Below are positions 13,796 to 17,786 of a DNA stretch of 17,786 nucleotides, one piece after another (positions within the stretch are counted from its first letter, which is position 1; each line of letters starts with the position of its first letter). The position numbers and the translations under genes were made by a program. Source of the stretch: Dermatophilaceae bacterium. GTDB taxonomy: Bacteria > Actinomycetota > Actinomycetes > Actinomycetales > Dermatophilaceae. The notes under the pieces were generated by a model that saw only the letters and a list, made by a program, of their open reading frames with translations, searched no databases and was not told the DNA's origin. Location of the stretch: contig JABFXB010000443.1 of the NCBI GenBank assembly GCA_013361975.1, positions 1 through 17,786 on the forward strand. The letters are read 5' to 3'.

Positions 13796-14560
13796 TCACC
13801 GGCCGAAGGACTCCACCGGCGGGAACTCCTTGGCTGCCTGCTTGCCGATGCGCCCGAGCATGTAGACGTCGACACCGGCCCCGACGAGCCCGCCGACGAG
13901 GGGCACGCCGCGCCCGAGCCGGGCGAACGTGCCCTGCCCGATGCGACCGAGCAGTCGGAACCCGACGGCCTTGTTGAGCACCATCAGGGCGGGCGCCGGG
14001 AGCCGTTCGAACGCGAGGGAGGACAGCTTGCCGCCAGCCGCCTGCAGGCCGGCCTTCTTGAGTAGGTCGTCGCTGTCGGCGCCCGTGAGCGTCAGCAGGA
14101 CCGCCGACCGGATCTCGGGCTGGTCGATGTCGTAGCCGCGCACTCTGGCGGTGGCAGCCGTCATGCGCGTGGCGAGCAGGTAGAACTCGAGGACGTTGGC
14201 GGGCAACGAGACCGGCATGGTGAAGAACCCGCCGAGTCCGGTGGCGAAGCCGCCGACCGCGCCGATCTGGCGGTGGTCGCGCAGCAGGATGCGCAGCGCC
14301 TGCTCCCGGTCGCCCTTGGCCTGCGCGAGAGCCTTGTCGGCGACCGTGTGCGCCGAGTCGAAGGGGCCCCGGCCGTCGATGCCCACGTCGAGGAGCCGCT
14401 CGACGAGACGGGTGGCAGCGCCGGACAGTCCGCCCTGGGCCGACTGGGCCGGCTGGGCCGCCCGTTCGAGCGCCCCCGCGCCCTTGGCGTCGCGAACCCG
14501 TGAGGCGGTGGCGTCCGACGCCTCGATGGTCTCGTTCCTGCCCCAACCGAACATGCCCAC
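13796..14560 (-). CDS. EcsC-family protein
   Basis: This 254-residue protein resembles the EcsC family. Supporting features are the helix-rich body with DHRQIGAVGGFATGLGGFFT (95-114), MPVSLPANVLEFYLLATRM (115-133), a RGYDIDQPEIRSAVLLTLTG segment (141-160), and a glycine-rich C-terminal region LGRGVPLVGGLVGAGVDVYM (215-234) ending in IGKQAAKEFPP. The name comes from the third gene of the Bacillus ecsABC locus; no ABC transporter genes are adjacent here, so a transport role should not be assumed. Hydrophobic stretches around 100-130 and 217-235 suggest membrane association. The start is GTG at 14560 or ATG two codons on; GAAGGATGGAAG upstream serves either. A possible -10, TACGGT (14622-14617), lies 57 nt upstream. 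Confidence 0.82.
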   Translation of the reverse strand: MGMFGWGRNETIEASDATASRVRDAKGAGALERAAQPAQSAQGGLSGAATRLVERLLDVGIDGRGPFDSAHTVADKALAQAKGDREQALRILLRDHRQIGAVGGFATGLGGFFTMPVSLPANVLEFYLLATRMTAATARVRGYDIDQPEIRSAVLLTLTGADSDDLLKKAGLQAAGGKLSSLAFERLPAPALMVLNKAVGFRLLGRIGQGTFARLGRGVPLVGGLVGAGVDVYMLGRIGKQAAKEFPPVESFGR

Positions 14561-14737
14561 GGACTTCCATCCTTCGCTCGACGTCTCTGGTGCGGCCCGA
14601 CGGCCCTACCCACGACACCGTATGCCGGATGGTCGGCAGGGCGTCGTCGCGCGTCGTCGGTCTGCTACGCCCGTACCCATGCTCGCCGCGCCACCACCAG
14701 GACGGCGGCGGGTCCGACCGTCGTCGGCGCGGTCTCG

Positions 14738-14743
14738 TAGTGT
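14738..14743 (+). promoter_or_regulatory. patB -10 element giving a leaderless transcript
   Basis: TAGTGT fits TAnnnT and ends 6 nt before the ATG at 14750. That spacing puts transcription start on the A of the start codon. No Shine-Dalgarno is present between, which agrees with leaderless translation, common in actinobacteria. The -35 region is not recognisable. Confidence 0.5.
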
Positions 14744-14749
14744 CACCTC

Positions 14750-15934
14750 ATGGTCGAGACGCGAGACGAGGCCCGCGGAGCCGCTGCCGCCGCGCCGATC
14801 CTGTCGGTGCCGTTGGCTCGGCTGCGTCGCGAGCGCACCTCGGTCAAGTGGGGCCGCTACGACGACGACGTCATCCCGATGTGGATCGCCGAGATGGACT
14901 CCGCGCCGTGCCCGCCCGTCGTCGAGGCGGTCCGGGCCGCTGTCGGGCGTGGCGACACCGGCTACGCGATGACGCCGCCCTACCTCGAGGCCTTCGCCTC
15001 ATTCGCGTCGGCCGAGTGGCACTGGCAGGTCGACGCCGCCTCGGCGGTGGCCGTGGCCGACGTGCTCTCAGGCGTCACCCACCTGCTCCGCCTGCTCACC
15101 GACCCGGGCGGCCCGGTCGTGACGAGCGTTCCGGCCTACAACGCCTTCTTCGACGTGATCGAGGCGAGTGGCCGCCGCGTCGTCGAGGCACCACTCACGG
15201 CGGAGCACCGGCTCGACCTCGTCCGCATCGGCACGATCTTCGGCGAGCTGACCGCGGCGGGCGAGCGGACGGCATACCTGCTCTCCAACCCGCACAACCC
15301 GACCGGCACGGTGCACACGGCCGAGGAGCTCGCGGCCCTGGCCGAGCTGGCCGACGTGCATGGCGTGCGCGTCGTCGCCGACGAGGTCCACGCCCCGCTC
15401 GTCATGCCCACGAGCACGTTCGTGCCCTACCTCACGGCCCCCGGCACCGAGCGCGGTCTCGCCGTCACCTCCGCCTCCAAGTCCTGGAACCTCGCCGGCC
15501 TCAAGGCTGCGGTCGTCGTGCCCGGAGCCGACGCCGTCGGCGACCTCCGCCGGCTGCACCCGTTCCTGACGTACGGTGCGAGCCACGTGGCCGCCATCGC
15601 CCAGACTGCCGCCTACACCGACGGCCGCGACTGGGTGCACCGGCTCGTCGACGAGCTCGACGCCAACCGGCGCCTGCTCGCCACGCTCGTGGCCGACCGC
15701 CTGCCGGGCGTCCGGCTCGTCCTGCCCGAGGCGACGTTCCTCGCCTGGCTCGACCTCGAGGACCTCGACCTCGGTCCCGACCCGGCGCTCGAGCTGCTCC
15801 GTCGCTCCCGCGTGGCCCTCTCCCCCGGCCCGATCTTCGGCTCCGGCAACCGCACCTGCGCCCGGCTGAACTTCGGCACCTCGCCCGAGATCCTGCGCGA
15901 GGCCGTCGACCGCATCGCGAGCTCCCTTGGCTGA
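14750..15934 (+). CDS. PatB/MalY-type PLP-dependent C-S lyase (cystathionine beta-lyase-like)
   Basis: This 394-residue fold-type I PLP enzyme likely cleaves C-S bonds of cystathionine or cysteine conjugates to give thiol, pyruvate and ammonia. The N-terminal DVIPMWIAEMDSAPCPPVVE (40-59) and GDTGYAM (68-74) are PatB/MalY hallmarks. SNPHNPTG (179-186), the cofactor Asp211 in VVADEVHAPL, and the Schiff-base Lys244 in TSASKSWNLAG follow in order, and the carboxylate-binding Arg lies in CARLNFGTSPE near the end. Its length fits the family. The ATG has no ribosome binding site, consistent with leaderless translation. The 3' end overlaps the polymerase-like gene by 8 nt. In methionine metabolism it could act after MetX-dependent transsulfuration, but it is 3 kb away and separately transcribed. 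An aminotransferase function remains an alternative. Confidence 0.92.
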   Translation: MVETRDEARGAAAAAPILSVPLARLRRERTSVKWGRYDDDVIPMWIAEMDSAPCPPVVEAVRAAVGRGDTGYAMTPPYLEAFASFASAEWHWQVDAASAVAVADVLSGVTHLLRLLTDPGGPVVTSVPAYNAFFDVIEASGRRVVEAPLTAEHRLDLVRIGTIFGELTAAGERTAYLLSNPHNPTGTVHTAEELAALAELADVHGVRVVADEVHAPLVMPTSTFVPYLTAPGTERGLAVTSASKSWNLAGLKAAVVVPGADAVGDLRRLHPFLTYGASHVAAIAQTAAYTDGRDWVHRLVDELDANRRLLATLVADRLPGVRLVLPEATFLAWLDLEDLDLGPDPALELLRRSRVALSPGPIFGSGNRTCARLNFGTSPEILREAVDRIASSLG

Positions 15935-17684
15935 CAAGGCTGCCGGGGCGCCCCTCGTCGCGCTGGTGCTGGGGCCGTCGGGAGCGTATGCCGTCGGGCC
16001 GGGTGTCGACGAGCCGTGGCCGCTCGCCGAGGTGACCCGACGGTTCGTCGACGCGAGCGCCCGGTTGGCGCCGCGGTGGGTCGTGTGGTCGGCGACGGCC
16101 GCGCTGCGCGGGGTCCTCGCCTCGGGCGTCGAGGTGAACCGCACGTGGGACCTCGCCGAGGCCCACCGGATCATCCACGGCGGGTGGTGGGCCTCACCCG
16201 GTCACGTCGTCGCCGGTTGCCGTGGCCTCGACGAGTCAGACGTGCCGGCGCCCCCGGCGCCCCGGCTGAGCGGCTTCGACGGCGACCTCTTCGACGTCGC
16301 GGCAGGCGACGACGTGTCGCTCTTCACGGCGGACGGCCACCTGGTCGCCGACGCCATGACGCGTTCCACCGACGACGCCCGCCTGCGAGGGCTGGCGCAG
16401 CTCGCCCTCGAGTGCCAGCGCGCCCAGCGCGACGCGCTGGAGCGCATCGGCGGCACCAACGCCGCGCGGCTCGAGCGCACGGTCTGGTCCGAGTCGGCAG
16501 CCGCCGTGCTCTGCCTCGAGCTCGAGCGCGACGGCCTGCCGGTCGACCGGGCCGCCGCCGAGGACCTCATCGCTGCCTCTGCCGGTCCGCGCGCCAGCGA
16601 CGACGCCCACGCGGCCGCGATCCGCTCCGAACGCGACGAAGCGGTGCTGCGCCACGCCCGCGGGCGCCAGGGCGCCGACCTGCGCAACCCAGGCCAGGTG
16701 CGTGAGCTGCTCCTGTCGGTAGGGGTCGACGTGCCCAACACGCGCGCCTGGGTGCTCGAGCCGTACCGCCACACCCACCCGCTCGTCGACGCCCTGCTGC
16801 GGTGGCGCAAGGACGAGCGCATCGCGTCGACCTACGGCTACCGCTGGCTCGACGAGCACGTCGGCCCCGACGACCGGCTCCGCGGCGGCTGGACCGCCTG
16901 CGACGGCGCCGCTGGTCGCATGACCGCCCAGAACGGCCTGCACAACCTGCCCGCTCCCCTGCGCCCGGCGATCTGCGCCGCGGCCGGGCACGTCTTCGTC
17001 CGGGCCGACCTCGGTCAGATCGAGCCGCGGGTGCTGGCGGTCGTCAGCGCCGACCGGGCCTTCGCCGAGGCGACCCGTGCCGACGACCTCTACGCGCCGG
17101 TCGCGGCGAAGCTCGGCGCCGACCGGCCCAAGGCCAAGGTGGCCGTGCTCGCTGCCATGTACGGCCAACGGTCGGGCGCGGCCGGCGAGGCGCTCAAGGA
17201 CCTGGAGCGCGCCTACCCCGTGGCCATGGGGCTGCTCGACCAGGCGTACGCCGACGGGGTGGCCCGACGTCCGGTGCGCACGTGGGGCGGCCGGCTCATC
17301 CGCTTCGGCGGCGTCCCCGTCACCGGAGCCGAGGCGCAGGACGTCGCGGCCGGGTCGCCCGGCGCCGGCGAGTTCTCCGCCACCGGAGGCGACGGCGCGC
17401 GGGGCCGGTACGCCCGCAACGCCGTCATCCAGGGGTCGGCCGCCGAGCTCTTCAAGGCGTGGGCCGCGACGGTGCGCCACGCGGTGCGCCCGTTGGGCGG
17501 CCAGATCGTGCTGTGCCTGCACGACGAGCTGCTCGTGCACGTGCCCGAGCAGCACGCCGAACGCGCCGCGCGGGCGGTCGAGCAGACCCTCACGAGCGCG
17601 GCCCGCACGTGGGCCGGCACCGACGAGGTGCGCTTCGTCGCCGACACCTCGATCGTCCGCCGCTGGAGCGAAGCCAAGGCCTGA
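15927..17684 (+). CDS. PolA-type DNA polymerase with degenerate N-terminal exonuclease-like domain
   Basis: This 585-residue protein resembles the short actinobacterial family annotated as bifunctional 3'-5' exonuclease/DNA polymerase, distinct from full PolA (about 900 residues). The N-terminal 150 residues are divergent, and I cannot confirm exonuclease acidic residues. The polymerase half is clear. Motif A is VRADLGQIEPRVLA (358-371) with catalytic Asp361. Motif B (O helix) is RPKAKVAVLAAMYGQ (400-414) with Arg400, Lys404 and Tyr412. Motif C is LCLHDELLVHV (529-539) with Asp533-Glu534. The residue matching E. coli Phe762 is Leu408. NAVIQGSAAELFK (498-510) is also a PolA signature. The TTG start at 15927 overlaps patB by 8 nt and lacks a clear ribosome binding site. 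GTG at 15966 is an alternative. A repair role is inferred. Confidence 0.9.
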   Translation: MADKAAGAPLVALVLGPSGAYAVGPGVDEPWPLAEVTRRFVDASARLAPRWVVWSATAALRGVLASGVEVNRTWDLAEAHRIIHGGWWASPGHVVAGCRGLDESDVPAPPAPRLSGFDGDLFDVAAGDDVSLFTADGHLVADAMTRSTDDARLRGLAQLALECQRAQRDALERIGGTNAARLERTVWSESAAAVLCLELERDGLPVDRAAAEDLIAASAGPRASDDAHAAAIRSERDEAVLRHARGRQGADLRNPGQVRELLLSVGVDVPNTRAWVLEPYRHTHPLVDALLRWRKDERIASTYGYRWLDEHVGPDDRLRGGWTACDGAAGRMTAQNGLHNLPAPLRPAICAAAGHVFVRADLGQIEPRVLAVVSADRAFAEATRADDLYAPVAAKLGADRPKAKVAVLAAMYGQRSGAAGEALKDLERAYPVAMGLLDQAYADGVARRPVRTWGGRLIRFGGVPVTGAEAQDVAAGSPGAGEFSATGGDGARGRYARNAVIQGSAAELFKAWAATVRHAVRPLGGQIVLCLHDELLVHVPEQHAERAARAVEQTLTSAARTWAGTDEVRFVADTSIVRRWSEAKA

Positions 17685-17692
17685 GCCCTGCC

Positions 17693-17786
17693 CTACTCCT
17701 CGTCGTCGGCGACGTCCTTGAGGAAGGCCTCGAACTCGGCACCGATCTCGTCGGCCGTCGGCAGGTCGGACAGGTCGGTGGCGAGC
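17693..17786 (-). CDS. C-terminal end of a probable PAC2-family protein
   Basis: Thirty-one codons plus part of another run from the right edge to a TAG at 17695-17693. The peptide has the pattern LATDLSDLPTADEIGAEFE followed by AFLKDVADDEE. A DLP-(S/T)-x-(D/E)-E-(I/L)-A-x-E-x-E-x-FL ending is typical of actinobacterial PAC2 (proteasome assembly chaperone-like) proteins. The gene converges on the polymerase gene with only 8 nt between stop codons. Because the main domain lies outside the window, another family with a similar acidic tail is possible. Confidence 0.55.
   Translation of the reverse strand, partial: LATDLSDLPTADEIGAEFEAFLKDVADDEE

Overview
The window reads as ordinary chromosomal DNA from a high-GC Gram-positive actinobacterium. 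The evidence is strong GC bias at third codon positions, GTG/TTG starts, a primary sigma factor with an Ala/Lys-rich N-terminal insert, a SAM-IV-type riboswitch, DUF4192, and a short PolA-like polymerase. The gene set would suit Micrococcales, perhaps Intrasporangiaceae, but that placement is inference. I see no mobile element, tRNA, rRNA or CRISPR array.

Left block (1-2640, minus strand): the start of the division and cell wall (dcw) cluster, mraZ - rsmH - ftsL - ftsI (ftsI cut by the window edge). rsmH and ftsL overlap by ATGA. mraZ has a readable promoter (TTGACG, 16 nt, TATCGT) covered by a run of TGGNN boxes at exact 10-bp spacing, the pattern expected of a MraZ autoregulatory operator. 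A 314-bp non-coding gap holding a 9-bp-stem hairpin separates mraZ from rsmH.

Divergent block (3045-7633, plus strand): a three-gene operon of MoxR AAA+ ATPase, DUF58 protein and TgpA-like membrane transglutaminase. DUF58 and the transglutaminase overlap by ATGA. The last stop codon sits in the loop of a strong hairpin. More TGGAG-type boxes lie on the plus strand between mraZ and moxR.

Middle block (7700-11630, minus strand): the primary sigma factor gene rpoD/sigA with a perfect TATAAT -10 element, a universal stress protein gene closed by an 11-bp-stem hairpin, and metX (homoserine O-acetyltransferase) behind a SAM-IV-type riboswitch whose promoter -10 places the transcript start at the aptamer's first base.

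Right block (11704-17786): on the minus strand, a DUF4192 protein, a DUF1232 (YkvA-like) protein and an EcsC-family protein. Divergent from these on the plus strand are a PatB/MalY-type PLP-dependent C-S lyase, apparently translated from a leaderless mRNA, and an overlapping PolA-type polymerase with a degenerate N-terminal domain. At the right edge is the C-terminal end of a convergent gene that looks like a PAC2-family protein.

No unknown multi-gene system is visible. The most interesting material is regulatory: the MraZ-box array and its possible extension toward moxR, the riboswitch with its complementary loop/tail pair next to the Shine-Dalgarno, several hairpins without U tracts at gene ends, and the leaderless patB.
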